Virus record (IMG/VR): IMGVR_UViG_3300044691_000359
Coordinates: 1 to 37,298 of that record
Direction: 5' to 3' (one strand)
DNA length: 37,298 nucleotides
From: a virus
The translations under genes were made by a program, and so were the position numbers. Positions 31,362 to 37,298 of this stretch are shown here, piece by piece. The notes under the pieces are model-generated. The model was given only the letters and a program-made list of their open reading frames with translations. It searched no databases and was not told the DNA's origin. The first letter of the stretch is position 1. Every line of letters begins with the position of its first letter.

Positions 31362-31418
31362 GACAAATGTCCCTCTCGAAGGGTGGTTGGCCGCGGGCAT
31401 CGCGCGGGCGGCCGGGAA

Positions 31419-32474
31419 CTACAGCAGCGACAACATCCGCTCAAGCTGAGCGATGCGGTCGGTCTGGTATTTCCGTGCGGCGTCGGACTTCGTTGACCCC
31501 ACGGTCGTGCTCAGCGCGGCGTGTTCCGCGCTGTACTGCGCCCGGAGTGAGGCGTCGTCGGGAACGGCGGATGCAGCCGACGCGGTCGGCGACTTCCGTT
31601 CCGGGCGCGGCCCACGGCCGGACAACTGTTTGCCGTCGCGCCACGCGGTGACACGACCATCGGGCGCCGTCTTGGTGATGACGCCCTTCTTATTCGGCTT
31701 GCTGGTGTAGCCGTTCCACTCGCGGCCCTCGACCTCGGCCCGGAACTTTGACAGCGCAGCCTTGCCGTACAAGCCTTTCGTGGACGTCGCCCACAGCTCC
31801 TGCATGTCCCGCTGCAGCTTCGGAATCGGCTGCCCGATCCGGAACACGGGGCCGGGAACACAGCGGCACAGGCCGTGCGCGGCGAACCCGACGTGAGCTT
31901 TGGTGTAGGTGTTCGCCTGCAGCATCTTGCAGAACCCGCACGCGTCCGGCCGAGCGATCCGGGTCGCCCCGTAGCGGGCCTGAGGGTCCTGGGCGATCGC
32001 GGCGAGTGTCGTGTCGCGGCCACCGGCCAGCACGGCCGTGTTGACCGTCTCCGACGTCGTCACGAACCCCGTCGTCATCGCCTGCTCGGGTTTGCGGCCG
32101 AGCTTCTGCTGATGCAGCACCGTGCCCGGGCCGGTGATGAGCAGATCCTGAGTCAGCGTGTCCAGGTCGACCGGCGCCGGCAGAACCGGCCGGAACGGGG
32201 CGAGGTCGCCGGTGACCAGCGCCCGAACCGTGTTGTAGTCGGTGACCGCCTGGTCAGATGACTTCTTCCACCACCGGTTGACCAGCCCGAGCGTCTGCTG
32301 TAGCCAGTCCGATGTGGACGAGACCACGTGCAGCGGGTCAAGCAGCTTCCACAGGATCGCCATCTCGTCGAGCGCGCCGGCCGACAGCGCGTCCTGCGAC
32401 GTCTTCGCCGAGGTCTGCGCCGTGGCGACGGCCAGATCAGCCGGCACCGGTCGCCGCCGGTGCCGGAGCGCCAC
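31419..32474 (-). CDS. minor capsid protein, MuF/VG15-like
   Basis: 351 residues from a GTG at 32474 that overlaps the portal gene by 38 bases; a GTG at 32447 is an alternative. The N-terminal 200 residues are helical. The conserved part is RIARPDACGFCKMLQANTYT with HVGFAAHGLCRCVPGPVFR, a Cys/His motif seen in MuF-like minor head proteins next to portals. The C-terminal part is basic and variable and might be an effector region, but no toxin domain is visible. It is probably packed in the head. Confidence 0.8.
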   Translation of the reverse strand: MALRHRRRPVPADLAVATAQTSAKTSQDALSAGALDEMAILWKLLDPLHVVSSTSDWLQQTLGLVNRWWKKSSDQAVTDYNTVRALVTGDLAPFRPVLPAPVDLDTLTQDLLITGPGTVLHQQKLGRKPEQAMTTGFVTTSETVNTAVLAGGRDTTLAAIAQDPQARYGATRIARPDACGFCKMLQANTYTKAHVGFAAHGLCRCVPGPVFRIGQPIPKLQRDMQELWATSTKGLYGKAALSKFRAEVEGREWNGYTSKPNKKGVITKTAPDGRVTAWRDGKQLSGRGPRPERKSPTASAASAVPDDASLRAQYSAEHAALSTTVGSTKSDAARKYQTDRIAQLERMLSLL

Positions 32475-33861
32475 CGGCGGGAGCCGGAGCCGTCGCGGGC
32501 AGCCAGCTGCCGCCCGCGTCGGACTTGGACGACGCCATGATGGAGTCCTTGACCGCGAACCCGGCCGCCTTGAGCGCGGTGATCGGGTCCTGCTCCTTCT
32601 GCAGCCGGATCGACTCGCTGATGTCCTGCTGCGTGAAGCCCGGGATCTTGGACCAGAGCACCTGTGGCGGGATCGCCAGGCCCTGTGCGAGCTTCACGAG
32701 TGGGTCCGATACCTGGGCGAGGGATCGGACGCCAATGTCGGCCCAGGTGACCTCCGCGTCGGGTTCCTCGTCCACGCGCCCGTCAGCGAACGCCATGAGC
32801 TGCAGCAACGCTTCGAACTGTTCACCGAGCTGCAGCTTGTAGCCCGCGATCTTCGAGTCGTGGCCTTGGCCGGACGCCGTGAGGGTGCCCTCGCCGATGT
32901 TGGTCAGATCAGCCATGAGGGCCTGGGCGGGTGTGCGCGACGCGATCGCCATGTGAGCGGCGGCTTGGTCGATGACGCGCAGGTACCCGTCCAGCGGAGT
33001 GCCGGCCGCGGTCGCCAGCCTGGCATCAGCCGCCGGGGTTGTCAGGATCCGCTTGGCTGATACCTCGATCGGGATGGGCTTCTTCGTGACCGGGTCCTTC
33101 GGCTGCTCGATACCGGAGGCCAGCACGATGCGGTGCGCGCCGTAGTTCGAGACGATCAGCATGTCCATGATGGACTGCGTGAGGCGGTCCTGTAGCCGGA
33201 TGTGCGGCTCGACTTCGCCGATGTGGCGGCCCTCGAGGTCCATGTCCGGAGTGATCCGGATGAACGGGCACTTCCCCATCATGTGAGGGGTTAAGCCCTT
33301 GACGATCAGCTGGCCGTCGGCGTTGCGGCCGATGTCGTAGAAGTAGTTGTCGTCGACAAGGCCCTTGATCGTGCCGTTCGTCTTCGTCAGCAGCACGTAC
33401 TCGGGGTACACATCGGATGTCGGGTCGTCGTAGATCGCGAACGCCTGCCGCGCGGAGTAGCACTTCACGACCGCAGACGGCGTACCGCGCACCACCGACG
33501 CATACGAGCACCCGTTCGCCACGGCCGAGGAGATCAGCTTCGCGTGCTTCGCGTCCATCCCGGCCGTCTGCCAGGACTTCCACGTCGGGGAGTCGTCCTT
33601 CGCGCCCGGAGTTCGGTAGCCGGAGATCCGCAGGGCGTCCGCCGACGAGTCGACGATCAGGGGCAGCAGGTTCAGCCGCGCGCGCTCGCGCAGCTGCCGG
33701 AACTCCACGGTGGCGTTCTGCGGAAGGTACGGGAGGTCCTGCTCCCCCTGCATGTACGCGTCGACCCGCTTGAGACGGGCGACCTCGTGCCCGCGGTCGA
33801 CGTCGACCTGCTCGGTCAAGCTCTTGATCAGTTCCAGTGTCAGCGGTTCTGGTGCAGCCAC
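32437..33861 (-). CDS. portal protein, SPP1 gp6-like
   Basis: 474 residues. It fits the SPP1 Gp6-like portal family: YMQGEQDLPYLPQNATVEFR near the start, NLLPLIVDSSADALRISGYR, IRLQDRLTQSIMDMLIVSNY, and a long C-terminal helix region with SRTPAQALMADLTNIGEGTL. The last 25 residues are a Pro/Ala/Gly tail. It forms the ring through which DNA enters and leaves and lies between terminase and MuF-like genes. Confidence 0.92.
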   Translation of the reverse strand: MAAPEPLTLELIKSLTEQVDVDRGHEVARLKRVDAYMQGEQDLPYLPQNATVEFRQLRERARLNLLPLIVDSSADALRISGYRTPGAKDDSPTWKSWQTAGMDAKHAKLISSAVANGCSYASVVRGTPSAVVKCYSARQAFAIYDDPTSDVYPEYVLLTKTNGTIKGLVDDNYFYDIGRNADGQLIVKGLTPHMMGKCPFIRITPDMDLEGRHIGEVEPHIRLQDRLTQSIMDMLIVSNYGAHRIVLASGIEQPKDPVTKKPIPIEVSAKRILTTPAADARLATAAGTPLDGYLRVIDQAAAHMAIASRTPAQALMADLTNIGEGTLTASGQGHDSKIAGYKLQLGEQFEALLQLMAFADGRVDEEPDAEVTWADIGVRSLAQVSDPLVKLAQGLAIPPQVLWSKIPGFTQQDISESIRLQKEQDPITALKAAGFAVKDSIMASSKSDAGGSWLPATAPAPAGGAPAPAATGAG

Positions 33862-33874
33862 AACGAACCCCCTC

Positions 33875-35611
33875 TCACTCCTGGAACACGGACCGGTCCA
33901 CCGGCGTCTCTTCGGTCTTGCCGGACAGGAGCACCAGGCGCCGTGCGAGCCGCGCGAGGACCATCGTCACCGCAAGGTCGACCTTGTCTTTCGAGTCGCG
34001 GTTCGCCTTGCCCAGGGAAAAGCCCCACTTGTTCGGGCGCCGGCGGGCGTGCCGGACGTGCATCCGCAGGCCGGCGTCGCCGTCCCACTTGAGGGTCTTG
34101 TCTTCGTCGATGGCTTGCACCGTCGCCATGGCTTCTTCGGTGAACAGCCGGTTTCGGTCGGCGCCGCCCGGACCCGAGGTCCGCATGTCGAACACCGTGT
34201 GGTTTGTTGCGCTGGCCTTGATCAGCAGGTCGTCGCGGAAGTCCTGGTGCCACTGGTCAAAGCAGGCACCCCAGTACGCCGACTCGTCGGCGTCGTCCCG
34301 GGCCGGAGACGGATCCCCGAAGAACGCCACGACCCGGTAGGCGGTGCGGAGCATCTCCACTTCGGTCATGACCTCGTCGCGTGGAACGAGCCATCCCTTT
34401 CCGCGGTCGCCGTGCGGCTTCTGCCACAGTCGGATGGTCTGGACGAAACCGTCGTCGATTCGGCATGCGATCAGGCCGGTCGAGTCCTCCGACTTCGAGC
34501 AGTCCAGCGCGATGGCGATCATCTGGCCGGGCGCGATCCGGATGTCCGGGTGCGCGCCTTCGTCGAACGCGCGCGGGTCGATCCAGCCGGACTCGTTGGC
34601 AGCGGTGGCGTTGAAGTAGTAGCGGAGCGAGTCCGCGACCGGGGTGGAGGTGTCGTAGATTTCGCCGGTGATCCGGTCGAGGTCCACCCACGGCGCGTCC
34701 GCGTACGCCGCGCGAAGACCTAGTTGGACATCGAGGTCCGTGTGCAGCGACAAGTAGGCCGGGGCCTCACAGGAGTCGTAGAGGATGTCCTGCCGCGGCG
34801 TCTTGCCGGCGACCTGGTTCTGCCACGACTCAAACGTGTCCTCCGCGACCGAACCGCCGCCCTCCTCATGGGCGTTGGTGAACTCGCAGATCCGCGCAAG
34901 CCCGTCCGGAGACTTCGCGACGTTACGTCGGACCACGTCGGCCATGGCCTTGCCGCCGGACGACGTCGTCATGTGGTGCGGTTCCTCGAGCGCGATGAAC
35001 GTCGCCGGGTCACCCTCGGCGGACTTCACCGACGTGGTGAGGATCTGCATCCGGCTGCCGGACTTCGCCGCCGAGCCAAGCTTGCCGGCGTCGAACCCGA
35101 TGGCCATCTTCAGCCGCTTGGACACCATCGCGTTCGCGACGAGTAGTACGTCCTGCGCCTGGCCCTCGCTGTTGGCCGCGATCTGGACGAGCGCCACGCG
35201 GTGCGCGACACCGACCGGGTTGCCCAGTTCGTCGAAGTGGTGGAAGACCACCGGCCCTGCGAACTCGATGAGCAGCATCGCCGCCGCGAACGGCGACTTG
35301 CCATTGCCCTTCGAGCGCCTGTTCACCGCACGCCGGTAGAGCCACTTGCCCTGATCATCGACGGCGTAGAACTGGACCAGGAAACGCTTCTGCGCGCGGG
35401 TGAATCGCCACGGCTGGCCGGTCAGGTGGTGCACGAGCCACTGCTCGGCCCACAGGATGACGTCGAACCCCAGCGTCGCCGGAAGGTTAGCCAAGTCATC
35501 TGGCCACGGCAGCGAACGCCACGCGCCGTAGACCCGGTCCCGGTAGTAGCCAGTCGGCGGCTCAATCTCGTCGAACCGCAGGTCGGTCGGGGCTTCGAGG
35601 AGAGCAGTCAC
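33875..35611 (-). CDS. terL: terminase large subunit
   Basis: 578 residues from a GTG at 35611 with GAGGGGG upstream. The N-terminal ATPase has Walker A at about 98-107 (NRRSKGNGKSP) and Walker B at 205-210 (FIALEEPHHM). The C-terminal RNase-H-like nuclease has Asp370 (IAIALDCSKSED), Asp433 (FFGDPSP) and a late DKVDLAVTM acidic motif. It pumps and cuts phage DNA during packaging. It follows the small subunit after about 40 bases. Confidence 0.95.
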   Translation of the reverse strand: MTALLEAPTDLRFDEIEPPTGYYRDRVYGAWRSLPWPDDLANLPATLGFDVILWAEQWLVHHLTGQPWRFTRAQKRFLVQFYAVDDQGKWLYRRAVNRRSKGNGKSPFAAAMLLIEFAGPVVFHHFDELGNPVGVAHRVALVQIAANSEGQAQDVLLVANAMVSKRLKMAIGFDAGKLGSAAKSGSRMQILTTSVKSAEGDPATFIALEEPHHMTTSSGGKAMADVVRRNVAKSPDGLARICEFTNAHEEGGGSVAEDTFESWQNQVAGKTPRQDILYDSCEAPAYLSLHTDLDVQLGLRAAYADAPWVDLDRITGEIYDTSTPVADSLRYYFNATAANESGWIDPRAFDEGAHPDIRIAPGQMIAIALDCSKSEDSTGLIACRIDDGFVQTIRLWQKPHGDRGKGWLVPRDEVMTEVEMLRTAYRVVAFFGDPSPARDDADESAYWGACFDQWHQDFRDDLLIKASATNHTVFDMRTSGPGGADRNRLFTEEAMATVQAIDEDKTLKWDGDAGLRMHVRHARRRPNKWGFSLGKANRDSKDKVDLAVTMVLARLARRLVLLSGKTEETPVDRSVFQE

Positions 35612-35652
35612 GATCGCCCCCTCAGCCCCGAGCAACTACTCCCGGAGAGTTC

Positions 35653-36129
35653 TCACAGACCCGCTGCTTTCGCGCGATCGATCGGAGTGACATTCGCCAA
35701 CTCTGGGACTTCCTCACCGCGCTGAACCTCGATCTTCAGGCGCCGGCGGGCCGACTCCAGCGTCATGAGCTCGGCCATCATCGACCGGACCTCCGCCATC
35801 TTCATCGCCGTCCAGCCCTTCACGACGATGCCGCGGATGAAGTCGTCGATCGCGAGCATGTAGATCCTCGCGGTCTGCCAGTCCGACGCGGTGTAGAACT
35901 CGTCGTACCCGGAGACCTTCATCGACGCCCACAGGTCGAGGGTCATCGGAAGTGGTTCGTCGACGCCCTCCGGGAAAGCCAGCGGAGGCTGTTCACACGA
36001 ACCCTGCGCCACCGGCTTCGACACGTTGTCCGGGTGATCCGGGTGGCCGATCGCCGTAGTGGCGTGACCGAGTTTGACGTCCGAGCGTTTGCGGTTCGCA
36101 CCGCCGCTCCTGCCTGCAACTCCGGGCAT
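35653..36129 (-). CDS. terS: terminase small subunit
   Basis: 158 residues. The start GRSGGANRKRSDVKLGHATT is a hallmark of a family of actinophage small terminases. The C-terminal half is helical (DDFIRGIVVKGWTAMKMAEV, ELMTLESARRRLKIEVQ) for ring formation. It binds the packaging site, which may lie in the non-coding stretch just upstream (36130-36341), and hands DNA to the large subunit. Confidence 0.9.
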   Translation of the reverse strand: MPGVAGRSGGANRKRSDVKLGHATTAIGHPDHPDNVSKPVAQGSCEQPPLAFPEGVDEPLPMTLDLWASMKVSGYDEFYTASDWQTARIYMLAIDDFIRGIVVKGWTAMKMAEVRSMMAELMTLESARRRLKIEVQRGEEVPELANVTPIDRAKAAGL

Positions 36130-36341
36130 GATTCACAACCCAACTGTCAACAAAGGACGGACGACCGCCCCTCGCGGCGACCGGCATCGCGCCGACCGAC
36201 CAAGGCTTGCCTAACCAGAGCTCATTCGCTGAGGGCACTCACAGGCCCTAACCGACCGACCAGGGCCCCTAAGGGGCGGAGGGGGAGTCGGGGGGTGGGG
36301 TGAGTTGCTCCCTCGCGAAAGTGTTTTGTCAATGAAAACTT
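36130..36341. other. non-coding region before terS, candidate cos/pac site
   Basis: 212 bases without a gene between HNH endonuclease and terS. It has an 11-base direct repeat (CCGACCGACCA at 36192 and 36252, 60 bases apart), a GCCCC-TAA-GGGGC inverted repeat (36265-36277), four G-runs (36273-36300) and an A/T-rich inverted repeat (AATGAAA-AC-TTTCATT, 36331-36346). This is the usual place for cos or pac. The exact cut cannot be seen. Confidence 0.4.
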
Positions 36342-36704
36342 TCATTTTGTTTCGATCGTGCGATCAGGCTCGGCGACGGTTGGCTGGTCGCCGGCCGGGC
36401 GTAGCCCTGGGTGCGGGGGTACTGGGCGCAGGGTACGTGGCCCTACCCCCCGTGCTGCTAGTCCTTCAGCTGCTGACTTCGCTCGATGATGTGTGTCGCA
36501 GATCCGACGCGCGTTCTCCACCCGGTCGCTGCCGCCCGCTGAGTGAGGCGTGACGTGGTCGGTGTCGCGTGCTGGTGCGCCGCATCGCTGGCCATTCTCC
36601 ACCACCTCACAGCGTCCGTGTGAGCGTCGGGCCACTATGGCCATGGTGCGATGCCACTCGCGTGAATGGACGCGGCGTTGGGCGCGCTGCCATCCCCCGC
36701 TCAT
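36342..36704 (-). CDS. HNH endonuclease of the packaging region
   Basis: 120 residues from the ATG at 36704, which overlaps the stop of a 17-codon upstream frame (ATGA). It has a basic start (RAQRRVHSREWHRTMAIVAR), the core CEVVENGQRCGAPARDTDHV, and NARRICDTHHRAK, a standard HNH fold with zinc-binding cysteines. HNH proteins next to terminase genes are needed for DNA packaging cuts in HK97-type phages. The tail is Pro-rich. Confidence 0.88.
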   Translation of the reverse strand: MSGGWQRAQRRVHSREWHRTMAIVARRSHGRCEVVENGQRCGAPARDTDHVTPHSAGGSDRVENARRICDTHHRAKSAAEGLAARGVGPRTLRPVPPHPGLRPAGDQPTVAEPDRTIETK

Positions 36705-36754
36705 CGCGAACGCGGCGGCTGTCCGATGTCGTGCATCAGTGGCGGTGCCGACAT
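36701..36754 (-). CDS. 17-codon leader frame coupled to HNH gene
   Basis: The ATG at 36754 has a much stronger ribosome site (GGGGGGAGG) than the HNH start, and the 17-residue frame (MSAPPLMHDIGQPPRSR) ends in an ATGA overlap with it. It may exist only to load ribosomes for the HNH gene. The peptide itself has no visible function. Confidence 0.45.
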   Translation of the reverse strand: MSAPPLMHDIGQPPRSR

Positions 36755-36797
36755 GACGACCTCCCCCCGACCTGTTGGTGAGCGCCATCCTGGGCAT

Positions 36798-36837
36798 GAG
36801 AAAGCCCCGGCCAGTTAGCTACTGGTCGGGGCTTCTC
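36798..36837 (-). terminator. terminator-like hairpin after the late promoter
   Basis: Arms 36803-36815 and 36821-36833 pair over 13 bases with one G-T pair, around a five-base loop; further pairing (GAGAA with TTCTC) extends the stem. On the minus strand the stem is followed by TTTCTC. It lies about 30 bases after the predicted start of the TTGACA promoter, so it may act as an attenuator. Confidence 0.6.
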
Positions 36838-36872
36838 GAAGTCTTCGTTGGAGACAGAGGTCCAACATCAAG

Positions 36873-36902
36873 ATCGTACGTTCGGTGCAGGTCAGCTGTC
36901 AA
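36873..36902 (-). promoter_or_regulatory. candidate late promoter
   Basis: On the minus strand TTGACA (36902-36897), an 18-base spacer and TACGAT (36878-36873), a close match to sigma-70-type sites and the best in the window. Transcription would begin near 36866 and run leftward toward HNH and terminase. The first transcribed bases form GTTGGA-N8-TCCAAC (36866-36847), then the terminator-like hairpin. Confidence 0.55.
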
Positions 36903-36926
36903 CCAGGGTTGCGCCGAGGCGTGAAA

Positions 36927-37172
36927 TCAGAGTGCCTTCTGCCGGCGGGTGTACGCGGCGACGTGCTGCTCGATGTGTTGTCTGATCTGAGCCGCGGACC
37001 AGTTAGGTTCGATGCCGACGTAGATCCAGTTGATCGCGTCATTGGCGAACTCAAGCATCGCCCACTGCAGATCCTTCCGGGCCTTCGGGTCGTCGGTCGC
37101 TGCTTCGATGGGGCCGCGGGCCTCTCGGCGGTCCAGGCTCGCGGTCATCGGGTCAGGTTGGTCCGGGCTCAT
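36927..37172 (-). CDS. small protein, unknown
   Basis: 81 residues from an ATG at 37172 with GGAAAG about ten bases upstream. It is acidic at the start and then helical (KDLQWAMLEFANDAINWIYV, SAAQIRQHIEQHVAAYTRRQ). No family recognised. It lies just before the late promoter and is probably the last gene of the early or middle transcript. Confidence 0.7.
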   Translation of the reverse strand: MSPDQPDPMTASLDRREARGPIEAATDDPKARKDLQWAMLEFANDAINWIYVGIEPNWSAAQIRQHIEQHVAAYTRRQKAL

Positions 37173-37239
37173 GCCGCTACTTTCCGAACGTCGGGGTGGT
37201 GGTTGATGAGTCGGTCGGTTGCGGCCGACCGTTACTCGC

Positions 37240-37298
37240 TTATCTCGGTCTCGCCGTCGCGTTGAGCTTCGCGTTGAGCGCGTCAGCGACCTTGCACC
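37240..37298 (-). CDS. partial gene at right end, C-terminus only
   Basis: An open minus-strand frame ends with a TAA at 37240-37242; the visible end reads CKVADALNAKLNATARPR. It looks like a helical protein end. The rest is beyond the window. Its frame does not continue into the partial gene at position 1, so the two ends do not join directly. Confidence 0.5.
   Translation of the reverse strand, partial: CKVADALNAKLNATARPR

Noticed and set aside
31419-32474. Toxin domain at the end of the MuF-like protein
   Set aside because: The C-terminal part is basic and low-complexity with no recognisable catalytic motif; it is best left as a variable tail.
1-37298. Direct circular closure of the window
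   Set aside because: The left partial gene read across the join meets a stop after four further codons in a frame different from the right partial gene.

Overview
The window looks like most of the genome of a temperate siphovirus (or its prophage or extrachromosomal form) of a high-GC actinobacterium. The base composition is GC-rich throughout. GTG and TTG starts and four-base ATGA/GTGA gene overlaps are common. Protein families typical of Pseudonocardiales and Streptomyces are present, including a DUF397/DUF5753 regulator pair and a DUF1906 lysin. The host genus cannot be fixed from the sequence. Both ends cut through minus-strand genes, and joining them does not give one continuous frame, so some sequence is missing if the genome is circular.

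Late region, minus strand, read from right to left: a promoter followed at once by a terminator-like hairpin (36.9-36.8 kb), HNH endonuclease, a 212-base non-coding stretch that may hold cos/pac, terminase small and large subunits, portal, MuF-like minor capsid protein, scaffold, P22/HK97-type coat protein, four head-tail joining proteins, major tail protein, a frameshifted tail-assembly chaperone pair, tape measure, distal tail protein, ReqiPepy6-gp37-like tail protein and other tail-tip proteins. The lysis cassette follows: two small membrane proteins, a TM protein, a papain-like lysin, a DUF1906 lysin, a possible Acb2/Tad1-like protein and a holin. It ends in a hairpin with a T-tract at 15.8 kb.

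Lysogeny region: an XRE repressor (7.6-8.6 kb, plus) overlaps a tyrosine integrase (8.6-9.8 kb, plus). Downstream is a repeat-rich stretch that is the best attP candidate. Early operon, minus strand, 7.4 kb down to 1: excisionase-like protein, antirepressor-like protein, small unknowns, a replication initiator with origin-like repeats inside its gene, a RepA/DnaB-type ATPase, and zinc-binding unknowns.

Between integrase and lysis genes (10.0-15.8 kb) lies a mainly plus-strand cargo island that runs against the late operon. It holds a Cys-rich protein, a NUMOD4-HNH endonuclease, a PIG-V-type membrane mannosyltransferase coupled to a 36-residue membrane peptide, an exported anchored protein, the XRE-DUF5753/DUF397 pair facing a promoter with a triple GGTACC operator-like site, three coupled small genes, and a second exported protein. 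A chain of seven perfect hairpins in about 290 bases lies inside the island. The island is the likeliest site of lysogenic-conversion functions such as surface change or superinfection exclusion, but that is inference.
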